From Arthrobacter sp. H5 (lineage in GTDB: Bacteria > Actinomycetota > Actinomycetes > Actinomycetales > Micrococcaceae): a stretch of DNA of 35,928 nt. Position numbers and translations under genes: made by a program. The stretch is from contig NZ_KI914991.1 of assembly GCF_000520595.1 (NCBI RefSeq), forward strand, positions 34,010 through 69,937, given 5' to 3'. This document shows, piece by piece, positions 14,968-24,200 of this stretch (its first letter is position 1; every line of letters starts with the position of its first letter). Below the pieces are notes generated by a model. That model saw nothing but the letters and a program-made list of their open reading frames with translations. It made no database searches and was not told the origin of the DNA.

Positions 14968-16121
14968 AGCGCATCATCGCCGCAGGCGCGACGCTGCTCA
15001 CCGCGGGAGGCCTGGGTCTCGGATGGACTATTGCCCGGAGGTTGACTGCACCGGTAGGCCCACGGGACTTTGACCTGACCATCCGCGACATGGAGGTTGA
15101 TGGAGATCGGCGGTTACTGATCCTCGACCGCACACGTGAGACTGCCGCGCGTGGTGTTTACAACCTGTGGTTCGAGACGGGCGACTGGGTGCGAGTGTCC
15201 GACGAAGTGCTCGATCGAGGCTCTAGCCAGATCGCTCGGGTTGTGACGGATGCGATGCACGACTTCCTGCCTTCCGCTGGAGACCGCTTTTCGTGGAGCG
15301 GGATCTACTTCGCAAACCCAGCCGATGCAGGCCTCAGCGCCAGGGAGATCTCGATCAACACACCTGCTGGCGCAGCTTCGGCATGGCTCATTCAGGGAGA
15401 TGAAGACCGTTCGACCTGGGCGATCCACATCCACGGACTGGGCAGTAACCGGCGCGGAACCTTGCGCGGTGTGCAGGTTGCCGCTGAGGTGGGCTACACA
15501 TCGCTCGTCATCAGCTACCGCAATGACGGCGAAGGCCCCCGACTTGGCAACGAGCGCTCGACGCTTGGCGTCGCGGAGCGCGAGGATGCCGAAGCCGCAG
15601 TGGACTTCGCGGTCCAGCACGGAGCGCAGCGGATCGTGTTGTTCGGATGGTCGATGGGTGCCGCGATTGCGCTACAAGTAGCCAGCCGCGCACGAGAGCG
15701 CAGTGTGATCGTGGGACTTGTCTTGGACTCTCCGGTTCTCAACTGGATCGACGTGATCAAAGCGAACTGCGCACGCAGCGGTTTGCCTGCAGTAGCAGGT
15801 CATCTCGCGACCCCGTGGCTGACGCTTGACCCGCTCGCTCGCATGGTCGGGCTGACGGGCGCTGTCCCGCTTCGGGAGCTTGATTGGGTGCAGCGCGCCG
15901 CAGAATTTACGGTGCCCACGCTGATCATCCATGGGACCCGAGACGACTCCGCCCCGATATGGGGCTCACAAGCGCTACATGACCTTCGCCCCGACCTGGT
16001 GGAACTCGCGGCCTTCGAAGCTGGCCACACGCTGTCATGGAACTCCGACCCCAAGCGTTGGCGATCCACTGTCGCCACATGGCTCTCGGCACGTGTCGGC
16101 CCTGGTGACAACGGAGGCTAA
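14964..16121 (+). CDS. Membrane-anchored alpha/beta hydrolase
   Basis: 385 aa. An N-terminal hydrophobic helix (residues 3-24, RIIAAGATLLTAGGLGLGWT) should anchor it with the catalytic domain outside. The domain has HIHGLGSN (oxyanion region, 155-162), the nucleophile elbow GWSMGA with Ser230, HGTRDDSAP with Asp327/328, and EAGHTLSW with His355, so the triad is complete. It resembles the serine aminopeptidase S33 group of alpha/beta hydrolases. It overlaps the seven-helix protein gene by 4 nt and ends the cassette. An outward-facing esterase or peptidase next to a membrane receptor-like protein could make or destroy a small signal, but the substrate is unknown. No terminator is obvious in the 124 nt that follow. 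Confidence 0.85.
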   Translation: MKRIIAAGATLLTAGGLGLGWTIARRLTAPVGPRDFDLTIRDMEVDGDRRLLILDRTRETAARGVYNLWFETGDWVRVSDEVLDRGSSQIARVVTDAMHDFLPSAGDRFSWSGIYFANPADAGLSAREISINTPAGAASAWLIQGDEDRSTWAIHIHGLGSNRRGTLRGVQVAAEVGYTSLVISYRNDGEGPRLGNERSTLGVAEREDAEAAVDFAVQHGAQRIVLFGWSMGAAIALQVASRARERSVIVGLVLDSPVLNWIDVIKANCARSGLPAVAGHLATPWLTLDPLARMVGLTGAVPLRELDWVQRAAEFTVPTLIIHGTRDDSAPIWGSQALHDLRPDLVELAAFEAGHTLSWNSDPKRWRSTVATWLSARVGPGDNGG

Positions 16122-16245
16122 CTTCCCACCGCGCGATGGGGTCTCGCGAGTTCGCCTGATCACGCCCGCATAAACCCGGCTCAAAAGGCACAACTCCGGT
16201 ATCATCGGGAACGTTGACCCACCCGGGTTGAGATGGAGAACTCCC

Positions 16246-16443
16246 GTGACTGAGTCGTGGCTGTCAGCTGATGACATCGCAGTCCATCTCGGCGTGACCA
16301 AGGACACCGTCTACACGTGGATCGCCGACAAAGGCATGCCCGCGCACAAGATCGGCCGCCTCTGGAAGTTCCAGGCGAGCGAGGTCGACGACTGGGTTCG
16401 AGGTGGCGGTGCCGCCGCACCAGGCGGTCCCGATACCGACTGA
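16246..16443 (+). CDS. Excisionase-type (MerR-like) HTH protein upstream of BREX
   Basis: 65 aa from GTG 16246, with GGAG 7 nt upstream; a TTG at 16228 would include that site and is less likely. The whole protein is one winged HTH: SWLSADDIAVHLGVTKDTVY, then TWIADKGMPAHKIGRLWKF and SEVDDWVR, the standard pattern of helix_turn_helix_17/excisionase-family proteins. Small proteins of this kind are often the first gene of actinobacterial restriction and BREX-like operons. Here it lies 88 nt before brxA, so it may regulate the BREX operon, perhaps through the palindrome at 16465-16486. An Xis role in excision of the element is the main alternative, but no integrase is visible. Confidence 0.88.
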   Translation: MTESWLSADDIAVHLGVTKDTVYTWIADKGMPAHKIGRLWKFQASEVDDWVRGGGAAAPGGPDTD

Positions 16444-16464
16444 TTGACGTCACTTCGCGCATGG

Positions 16465-16486
16465 TCTCCGACATCGATGTCCGAGG
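16465..16486. promoter_or_regulatory. Imperfect 22-bp palindrome before brxA, candidate operator
   Basis: ACATCGATGT (16471-16480) is a perfect 10-bp palindrome. Extending by six bases on each side gives four of six further matching pairs. It lies between the HTH gene and brxA, about 45 bp before the brxA ribosome site, in the place expected for an operator. A TTGACG at 16444-16449 could be a -35 box, but no good -10 box is correctly spaced. Confidence 0.45.
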
Positions 16487-16531
16487 CTCCAGATATCCTG
16501 ATCGACTGCCTAAAACCGGAAGGAGGGCCTG

Positions 16532-17158
16532 TTGACAATGAGTACCGACGCGCAAGATCGCTACGCGCTGTCTTTCACCAGCGGTGGTCTCCTGGCTCGT
16601 GAGGCCGATGTGGTCGCGTCAGTGTACTTGCGTGAGCGCGACTGGGTGGCAGTTCGGCGTATCGTCACGGAGGGCAACCTACTTCAGGCACGGACCTCCT
16701 CGTCCAGCGTGCGCGTGACGCGCGAGACGGTCCAGCGGATCAGCGTCTTGGATGACGCGGAGCTGGAACTCCTCGTCGAGTCGAGTCTGACCGAGCGGTG
16801 CCACCTGATGTGGGTGGCAGCGTGCCGCCGGTACGAGTTGATCGGAGACTTCGCGGAGGAAGTGCTCCGCGAACGCTTCCTGCTGCTCACCCCGACGCTC
16901 AGCATCGACGACTTTGATCGGTTCCTCACCGGCAAGAGTCTCTGGCATCCCGAACTCGACGAGTTGAAGGCAACCACTCGTATCAGGTTGCGTCAGAACC
17001 TGTTCCGAATGCTCTACGAGGCCGGATTGTGCAGCGAGGACGGTGCCATCGTTCCGGCTGTGCTCTCCGAGCGCATCGTCGAGCGGCTCGCAGCTCGCAC
17101 CCCGAGTGACATTCGATTCCTTCCGACCGATCTGCAGACCGAGGCGAGCGCGCGATGA
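16532..17158 (+). CDS. brxA: BREX-1 protein BrxA (DUF1819)
   Basis: 208 aa, the usual BrxA length. Family-typical stretches include YALSFTSGGLLAREADVVAS near the N-terminus, ESSLTERCHLMWVAACRRYE in the middle, and TTRIRLRQNLFRMLYEAGL near the C-terminus. BrxA is a small DNA-binding protein of type 1 BREX, which blocks phage DNA replication while marking host DNA by methylation. GGAAGGAGG lies 5 nt before TTG 16532 and 11 nt before ATG 16538, so either could be the start; the second removes only two residues. The stop overlaps the brxB start by 4 nt (ATGA). First gene of the core operon. Confidence 0.95.
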   Translation: MTMSTDAQDRYALSFTSGGLLAREADVVASVYLRERDWVAVRRIVTEGNLLQARTSSSSVRVTRETVQRISVLDDAELELLVESSLTERCHLMWVAACRRYELIGDFAEEVLRERFLLLTPTLSIDDFDRFLTGKSLWHPELDELKATTRIRLRQNLFRMLYEAGLCSEDGAIVPAVLSERIVERLAARTPSDIRFLPTDLQTEASAR

Positions 17159-17766
17159 AGATCACAGCTGAGCGAAATCTCCACACAGAAGAGGGCCATG
17201 TCTACGAGGTGCTGCGCAGCCAGCGTTTCCTCAACATGGAGGGTCTTTCCAAGGAAGTGCCGTTCTTCATCTACCACTACCCGCCGAGCTGGGCGGTAGA
17301 CGTGGAGGCCACCCGTGACCGCGTGATCACCAAGCTCCGCAGTGACGATGGTCTCACTGTCGTCGACATCAACCTGTACGACCTTGCCATCAAGCTACTG
17401 ACCGACCGTGGAGTGTGGGATCGGATCCTGGAGTTGGAGCCCACGCAGGATAAGTATGAATTCCGCGAAACCCTCCAAGGGATGCTCGATCCGCACGACC
17501 ACCTCGCGCCCGTGATCCGTGAACAGTTGGCCAAAGACCCGAGCGACATGGTCTTCCTCACCGGCATCGGTGAGGTCTTTCCCTTTGTTCGCACCCACAC
17601 GGTGCTGGAGAACTTGCAAAGCGTCGTGGTCGGAAGGCCGATGCTCGCGTGGTTCCCGGGAACGTACGAGTTCACCCAGGCACGCGGTCACCAGCTCCGC
17701 GCGCTCAACCTCAGTGCCAGCGATAGCTACTACCGCGCCAAAGACATTTTGGAACAGGAAGCATGA
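17155..17766 (+). CDS. brxB: BREX-1 protein BrxB (DUF1788)
   Basis: 203 aa, normal for BrxB. DUF1788 hallmarks are visible: VPFFIYHYPPSWAVDVE near residue 40, then MVFLTGIGEVFPFVRTHTVL and PMLAWFPGTYEF toward the C-terminus. BrxB is an essential core BREX component thought to work with BrxC and the PglX/PglZ pair. ATG 17155 overlaps the brxA stop and its own stop overlaps the brxC start (both ATGA), so brxA, brxB and brxC are translationally coupled. No truncation or odd residue was noticed. Confidence 0.95.
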   Translation: MKITAERNLHTEEGHVYEVLRSQRFLNMEGLSKEVPFFIYHYPPSWAVDVEATRDRVITKLRSDDGLTVVDINLYDLAIKLLTDRGVWDRILELEPTQDKYEFRETLQGMLDPHDHLAPVIREQLAKDPSDMVFLTGIGEVFPFVRTHTVLENLQSVVVGRPMLAWFPGTYEFTQARGHQLRALNLSASDSYYRAKDILEQEA

Positions 17767-20700
17767 CGATGACCCAGATCAACGAGATCTTCGCTAAGAA
17801 CATCCAGCGTCCGATCGAGGGCGTCATCAAGGCGGATGACACGTCCCAGCTCGGCGTCGAGGTCGAAGAATACGTTCTCACCAACGAGGCCGCCAAAGGC
17901 GTCGAGCAGGTCCTTGAGGCGTACACGAACTACACCAACGCCAACGGAGTGTGGATCTCAGGCTTCTTCGGCTCGGGCAAGTCGCACCTCCTCAAGATGC
18001 TCGCCCACCTCCTGGGTGACATCGAGGGGCACGACTACCCGCGCAGCAAAGTTTCGGAGCACTTCCGCGACAAGGCAAACGACGCGTTCCTCCCCGCGTT
18101 GATCGCTCGGTCTGACAGCATTGCGGCCAGAAGCCTGCTGTTCAACATTGATCAGAAGGCGACGCTGATCAGCAAGGATCAGAACGACGCCCTGCTAAAG
18201 GTCTTCGTCAAAATCTTCGACGAATCGCGCGGCTACTACGGCAACCAGGGCCACATCGCTCGTTTTGAGCGCGACCTCGATGGCCGCGGACAGTACGACG
18301 CGTTCAAGGGTGCGTTCGAACGTCTCGCGGGTATTCCCTGGTCGCAAGGCCGTGAACAGAGCGCGCTTGAAGCGGGCAACATTGACAAGGCATTCGCTGA
18401 AGTCAACGGCAGTGCGAGCCCCGGCATCATCCGCCAGTACAGCGCGTCGTACTCGGTCTCGATCGAAGACTTCGCGGACGAGGTGGCCGGGTGGCTCGCC
18501 GATCAGCCTGAGGGGTTCCGGCTCAACTTCTTCGTTGATGAGGCTGGCCAGTTCATCGGCTCGAACACACAGCTGATGCTGAACCTGCAGACCATTGCTG
18601 AGTCTCTGGCCACGAAGTGCAAAGGCCGCTCGTGGATTTTCGTGACCTCCCAGGAGGACATGGAGAAGGTCGGCGGCGACCGCACCAAGGCACAGGCGAA
18701 TGATTTCTCCAAGATCCAGGCACGCTTCGCGAACCGGGTCAAGCTCACCAGCCAAGACGTCGAAGAGGTCATTCGCAAGCGCCTGCTCGCCAAGAATGAA
18801 GCGGGCGCAGCCGAGGTCGCCGAGATCTACGCTGCAGAGCACGCGAACTTCAAGACACTGTTCGACTTCGTCGATGGCGGCCGCTACCCGAACTACCGCG
18901 ACGAAGAACACTTCGTCGGCGCATACCCATTCGTGAGCTACCAGTTCCCGCTTTTTCAATCCGCGATCGAGGGCATCAGCGACCACAACATCTTCGAAGG
19001 CCGCAACAGCTCAGTCGGTGAGCGGTCCATGCTCGGCGTCGTGCAGGAGGTCGCGAGCGCCCTGACCGATAAGCCGCTGGGGCAGCTTGCGTCGTTCGAC
19101 CAGATGTTTGCGGGCATCCGGGCATCGCTGAAGTCGGCGAACCAGCGCGCGATCTTGAACGCCGAAAGCAGCGGCAAGCTCAGCGAACTCGCGATCCGAC
19201 TGCTCAAAGCCCTATTCCTCGTGAAATACGTCGAGGGCTTCAAAGCGACGCCCCGCAACCTCACTGTGCTGGTCTACGACCGCTTCGGAACCGATCTGAC
19301 TACTTTGTCGAAAGACGTGATCGAAGCGCTAGCTGCGCTGGAGGCGCAGACCTACATTCAGCGCAACGGTGACGTGTATGACTATCTCACCAACGAAGAG
19401 CAGAAGATCGAGCAGGAGATCAAGAACGTCGACATCGACTCGTCCGAGGTGTCGAAGAAGCTCTCTGACCTGCTCACTCAGTCCGTCGTGAAGCTCACGA
19501 AGGTGGTGTACGCCAAGAACGGCCAGACCTTCCCGATCGGGTACAAGCTCGATGGCCAGTCGATGAGCAAGCAGTACGAGCTGGCGTTGCACTTCACGAG
19601 CCCCGACACGGAGTTCAGCCTGGAGCAGATCAAGGCACACAGCGCCGGGCTCGACGAGTTGCGGGTCGTCCTCCCGGGCGACAGCGAACGAATCCTCGCA
19701 GACTTGCGCCTCCAGCTGAAGACTGAGAAATACGTCAAACGCGCACACGGCAGCAGTCGCACGGCGATCGAGCAGACGATTTTGCAGGCCAAAGGTACCC
19801 AGAACGCGGAGCGCGAGAAGGAGATCGTCGAACGCCTCCGCGGCGCCGTCGGCCGCGCTACCCTCGTTCACAATGCCGGGGTGATCGACGTGTCGGCAGC
19901 TGATCCGGTGAGCCGGATCAGCATTGGTTTCGAGCGGGTGATCGCTGCGACGTACACGAACCTTGCGCTGCTGGGCGGCAAGACGTTCGGCGAGCAGCAG
20001 CTCTCATCGTTGGTCAATCCACCTGACGGCGGCCTCGTCGACGAAGTGGCGAGCGTGCTCACCGTGCCCGGCGATGATGTGCTCGGCCACCTCGAGATGC
20101 GCGGCAAGCGCCACGAGCAGGTCACGATGAAGCATCTGCTGGAGAAGTACACGATCAAGCCGTACGGCTGGGACCAGTGGTCGGTCGCCGCGGTCGTCGC
20201 CTACCTCGCGGGTGTATCCAAGATTGAGCTCGCCCTAAACGGCAAGCTACTTAAGCGCACCGAGATCACCGGCGCACTGCGCAACACGCAGAGCTACCCG
20301 AATATGGTTATTGCCCCGCAGAGGGTGTTCGACCAGAAGACGATCTCTGCGTTCCGCAAGTTCACTGTCGAGTTCACCGACGAGGGAGCGATCTCGAAGG
20401 ACCCGCTGGAGCTTGCTCGTACCGGCAAGGAACTCCTCGACAAGAAACTCGTCGAACTTAAGGGACTCGCCATGGGGTCGCGCTATCCCTCCATCGACCA
20501 GCTTGACGAACCGGTCAAGTTGCTCACTGAACTATGCAACCACCCGGCCGAATGGTTCATCACCGAGTTCTCGGGACTCGACGAACTGCTTGAGCTCAAG
20601 GACAGTGTGATTGACCCGATCAAGCAATTCCTCAACGGTGCCCAGCGAGGAATCTACGACAACGCCGCGGCGTTTATGCAGGCGAACCAGTCGAACATCA

Positions 20701-21281
20701 GCTACCTGCCCACAGGAGCGACAGATGCTGTCGCGCTACTGCTCGAAGACCCAAACGTCTTCCGCGGCGCCAAGATCAACCAACTCGGCACCGCCGTGTC
20801 CGCGATCGAAGATCAGATCGCCACTGTCATTGATCACCAGCGAGCAGAGGCGGTCGCCGAGATCAACGCCCGCTGGCAGCAAGTTCCCGCCAGCAGGGCG
20901 TTCTTGGACGCGTCCGACGCTGCGCAGCGATCGGTCACAAGCAAGGCGCAGGGCCTGCTCGCCCGTGTGCAAAGCGAGGCTCAAATTCCGGTGATTCGGA
21001 ACATCGCTGCCACATTCGCCGATACGACCTATCCCGAGATTTTCGACGAGCTCGTCGCCGCAGCACCTGCACCGGACCTACCAGCAGATCCTGGCCCGGA
21101 CGCGGAGGGCGAGCTCGCAACCAATGTCCTCCCGGTGAAGCAGGCTGTCGCGTTCAAGCGCCTAGCGCTGCCGGGAGCCGGTGAAGTATTGGAGGACGCC
21201 GACGACGTCGAACGGTATCTTGACCGGCTCCGCGAGACACTTCTCGCCACGATCAACGACAACAAGCGCATCACGCTCTAG
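17763..21281 (+). CDS. brxC: BREX-1 protein BrxC, large P-loop ATPase
   Basis: 1172 aa, about the family's usual 1200. The N-terminal ATPase has Walker A GFFGSGKSH (residues 68-76) and Walker B LNFFVDEAGQF (about 254-264). SWIFVTSQEDMEKVGG near residue 292 fits a sensor region. A long helical C-terminal part follows with several charged coiled-coil stretches (for example around 680-700 and 1010-1060). BrxC belongs to the DUF6079-type ATPases and is required for both methylation and phage restriction in type 1 BREX. ATG 17763 overlaps the brxB stop by 4 nt. pglX begins 9 nt after its stop. The frame is intact throughout. Confidence 0.95.
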   Translation: MTMTQINEIFAKNIQRPIEGVIKADDTSQLGVEVEEYVLTNEAAKGVEQVLEAYTNYTNANGVWISGFFGSGKSHLLKMLAHLLGDIEGHDYPRSKVSEHFRDKANDAFLPALIARSDSIAARSLLFNIDQKATLISKDQNDALLKVFVKIFDESRGYYGNQGHIARFERDLDGRGQYDAFKGAFERLAGIPWSQGREQSALEAGNIDKAFAEVNGSASPGIIRQYSASYSVSIEDFADEVAGWLADQPEGFRLNFFVDEAGQFIGSNTQLMLNLQTIAESLATKCKGRSWIFVTSQEDMEKVGGDRTKAQANDFSKIQARFANRVKLTSQDVEEVIRKRLLAKNEAGAAEVAEIYAAEHANFKTLFDFVDGGRYPNYRDEEHFVGAYPFVSYQFPLFQSAIEGISDHNIFEGRNSSVGERSMLGVVQEVASALTDKPLGQLASFDQMFAGIRASLKSANQRAILNAESSGKLSELAIRLLKALFLVKYVEGFKATPRNLTVLVYDRFGTDLTTLSKDVIEALAALEAQTYIQRNGDVYDYLTNEEQKIEQEIKNVDIDSSEVSKKLSDLLTQSVVKLTKVVYAKNGQTFPIGYKLDGQSMSKQYELALHFTSPDTEFSLEQIKAHSAGLDELRVVLPGDSERILADLRLQLKTEKYVKRAHGSSRTAIEQTILQAKGTQNAEREKEIVERLRGAVGRATLVHNAGVIDVSAADPVSRISIGFERVIAATYTNLALLGGKTFGEQQLSSLVNPPDGGLVDEVASVLTVPGDDVLGHLEMRGKRHEQVTMKHLLEKYTIKPYGWDQWSVAAVVAYLAGVSKIELALNGKLLKRTEITGALRNTQSYPNMVIAPQRVFDQKTISAFRKFTVEFTDEGAISKDPLELARTGKELLDKKLVELKGLAMGSRYPSIDQLDEPVKLLTELCNHPAEWFITEFSGLDELLELKDSVIDPIKQFLNGAQRGIYDNAAAFMQANQSNISYLPTGATDAVALLLEDPNVFRGAKINQLGTAVSAIEDQIATVIDHQRAEAVAEINARWQQVPASRAFLDASDAAQRSVTSKAQGLLARVQSEAQIPVIRNIAATFADTTYPEIFDELVAAAPAPDLPADPGPDAEGELATNVLPVKQAVAFKRLALPGAGEVLEDADDVERYLDRLRETLLATINDNKRITL

Positions 21282-21290
21282 GAGACGCAT

Positions 21291-24200
21291 ATGGATACCA
21301 AACCCTTAGAGCGCTTCGCCACCTCGGCCCGCCGCGAACTCATCAACGCCGTTGACGCTCAAGCCACTGCCGTGCTCGTCGCAGGATCGGTCGCGCGCAG
21401 TGAACGAGCCGAAGTTGTCAAGAAGCTCGAAGCCGAGATCGGGCGCCACGGACGCCAACACGTCATCGAGAAAGTCGCCTACATCTGGTTCAACCGCATC
21501 ATTGCCCTGCGCTTCATGGATGCCCGCGGCTACACCGACGCCGGAGTTGTCTCCCCCGCGCAGGGGCAAGCGCACGGCCAGCCAGAGATCCTCGCTGACG
21601 CCAAACGCGGCAACCTTGACGTCGAGGTCGTAATGAACACCCGCATGGCCGATGCGATTGTCGGCCTCCTCGATGGCACGCGGCGCAGTACCGACGCCGA
21701 GGGCGAGGCCTACGCACTCCTCCTCACCGAGTACTGCCGCTACTGGCACAAGTCGATGCCGTTCATGTTCGAGCGCGAGGGCGATTACACCGAGCTGCTT
21801 GTGCCGACCGGTCTACTCGCCGACGGCTCAATCCTGTCGCGCGCGCGCGCGGCGCTCACTGAAGAGGTCTGCGACGATGTCGAGGTGATTGGTTGGCTTT
21901 ACCAGTTCTATATTTCCGAGCGGAAGAACGAAGTCTTCGAGGGATTCAAGGCAAAGGGCAAGGCCCGCAAACTTGCGGGGCCAGAAGAGATCCCAGCCGC
22001 CACCCAACTTTTCACCCCGCACTGGATCGTCCGCTATCTCGTCGAAAACTCCGTCGGTCGCTTGTGGATGTTGAATCGACCCACCTCACGGCTCGTCGAC
22101 CAGATGGACTACTACATCGCGCCAGTCGACGACGATCCCGACTTCCTCAAGGTCAGCAAGCCCGAAGAGCTAACGGTGATCGACCCGGCCTGTGGCTCGG
22201 GCCACATGCTTACTTATGCCTTCGACCTGCTCTATGCGATTTACGAGGAAGAAGGGTATGCGCCCTCCGAGATTCCCAGCCTGATCCTCACTCATAACCT
22301 TCACGGCACCGAAATAGACCCGCGCGCGGGTTCGCTCGCCGCATTCGCGCTCACGATGAAGGCGCGCACCAAACAGCGGGCTTTCTTCAATAAGCAAGTT
22401 GAGCCGCGCATCTGCGCGATAGAGCCCATGTCGTTCGGCCCCGAGGCGCTGGAGTTCCTCGTAACACGAAGTGGTAACCGTCAAGAGGAGGAAGCCTTCT
22501 GGAATCAGTTCGCTGAGGCCGACACGTTCGGGTCACTCCTCCAGCCTGACCCTGCTCTGACCTCCAGCCTTGCGCAGCACCTGGATTCACTTGACGATCA
22601 CGGTGACATGCTAAAGGCCGATGTCATCGAGTGGGCGAACCGAGTCGTAGCTCAAGCTGAGTACCTCACGGCAAGGTACTCCGTCGCCGTTGCGAACCCT
22701 CCGTACATGGGCTCCAAGAATATGGCTGCGCTGCTCGCAGAGTTCGCCCAGGATCGCTACCCCGATTCGAAGGCTGACCTCTTCGCCATGTTCATCGAGC
22801 GGTGCCAGAACCTAGTTGGCGCCCAAGGTGGGCTGGTAGCGATGATCACCATGCACTCATGGATGTTCCTTGCATCGTTCGAGATGCTCCGAGCCAAACT
22901 TCTCCGGGACGCCCCCCCGACCACGATGGCGCATCTTGGTGAGCGCGCGTTCGACTCAATTGGCGGTTCGGTTGTCTCGACAACAGCCTTCGTACTCCAG
23001 GTGGGGCAAGGGCAGGCGGAGGAAGGTGTGTATCTGCGCCTGATTGACGGCAGGAACGAAGCAGAGAAGGCGACTTCCGCTCGCGTCGCGATCAAAGGCA
23101 TAGCGGACCAGGTTTTATACCGGGTTCAGCCGCGGTCGTTCATATCGTTGCCTGGGGCGCCACTGGCCTACTGGTTCCCGACCACTCTGCTGGAAGCTTT
23201 CAGAACCTCACCATCGTTGGACACGACCGCTCGCGCGGCGAAGGGTCTCGTCACCGCAGACAATGCGACGTTCGTTCGGCAATGGTGGGAGACTTCCCAT
23301 TCAAGGATTGGCTTCGGGTATCTCGACAGAGCAAGCGCCAAGCTATCGGGCGTGCGCTGGTTTCCATACGCGAAGGGTGGAGACTTCCGGAGGTGGGCGG
23401 GCAACCTTGAGGCCGTCGTCAACTGGGAAAAGGACGGGCATCTCATCCAGACCACTTTGACGGACGACGGCTCCCGTGTGCGGGCAACGAACTTCAATCT
23501 CGACCGAATCTTCAAGCCGAGCATCGCCTGGACGGTTGTGACGACGAATGATCCGTCATTCCGCAAGGTCGAGGCTGGATACCTTTTCGATGCTGCGGCA
23601 GGACTGTGTCAGTCGACGGACGACGGTTATACGCTCGCGCTCTTGAACTCGTCGTCTGTGAAGCAGGTTCTTGCGGGCCTCAATCCGACGATGAACCTTC
23701 ACCCTGGTTACCTCGGTGCGGTTCCTGCACCGGCGGACGATGCGCGCAATACGGTGCGTGCTGCAGCTACTCGTGCGGTTGAACTTTCCCGCGAGGACTG
23801 GGCCACTCAAGAACGCTCTTGGGACTTCGAATCGAGTCCGCTTGTCGGACGAGGATCTTCGCTTCCCGCCGCCATCGACGACGCGCAGCTCGCGTGGTCA
23901 TCATGGGTCACGGAGTTGCATTTGATCGAGCAGCAGAATGACCTCCACTTCGCGAAATTGTTTGGTTTCGACGGTGAGGTTGAGGTGGCGCCGATAAACC
24001 GTGTCTCACTAGCCGTGAATCCGAGCTTTACCTACGTTGGACATCCATCTGAGCAGGCGCGCAATGCGCAGCGCGACGACGCAGTCCGTGACCTCGTTTC
24101 TTTTGCAGTTGGCTGCATGTTCGGGCGTTACAGCCTCGATGCGCCGGGGCTGATCCTTGCTGACCAGGGCGCGACGTTGAAGGATTACCTAACTAAGGTC

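Noticed and set aside
16200-16205. TATCAT as the -10 box of the HTH/BREX promoter
   Set aside because: No acceptable -35 box lies 16-18 nt upstream, so it is not listed as a promoter.
16173-16228. AACCCGG / CCGGGTT inverted repeat as a terminator of the hydrolase operon
   Set aside because: The 7-bp arms are about 42 nt apart with no T-run, so a stable terminator is unlikely.
18195-18986. A 263-codon minus-strand frame inside brxC
   Set aside because: Antisense shadow of a well-conserved BrxC region; no ribosome site or family match.
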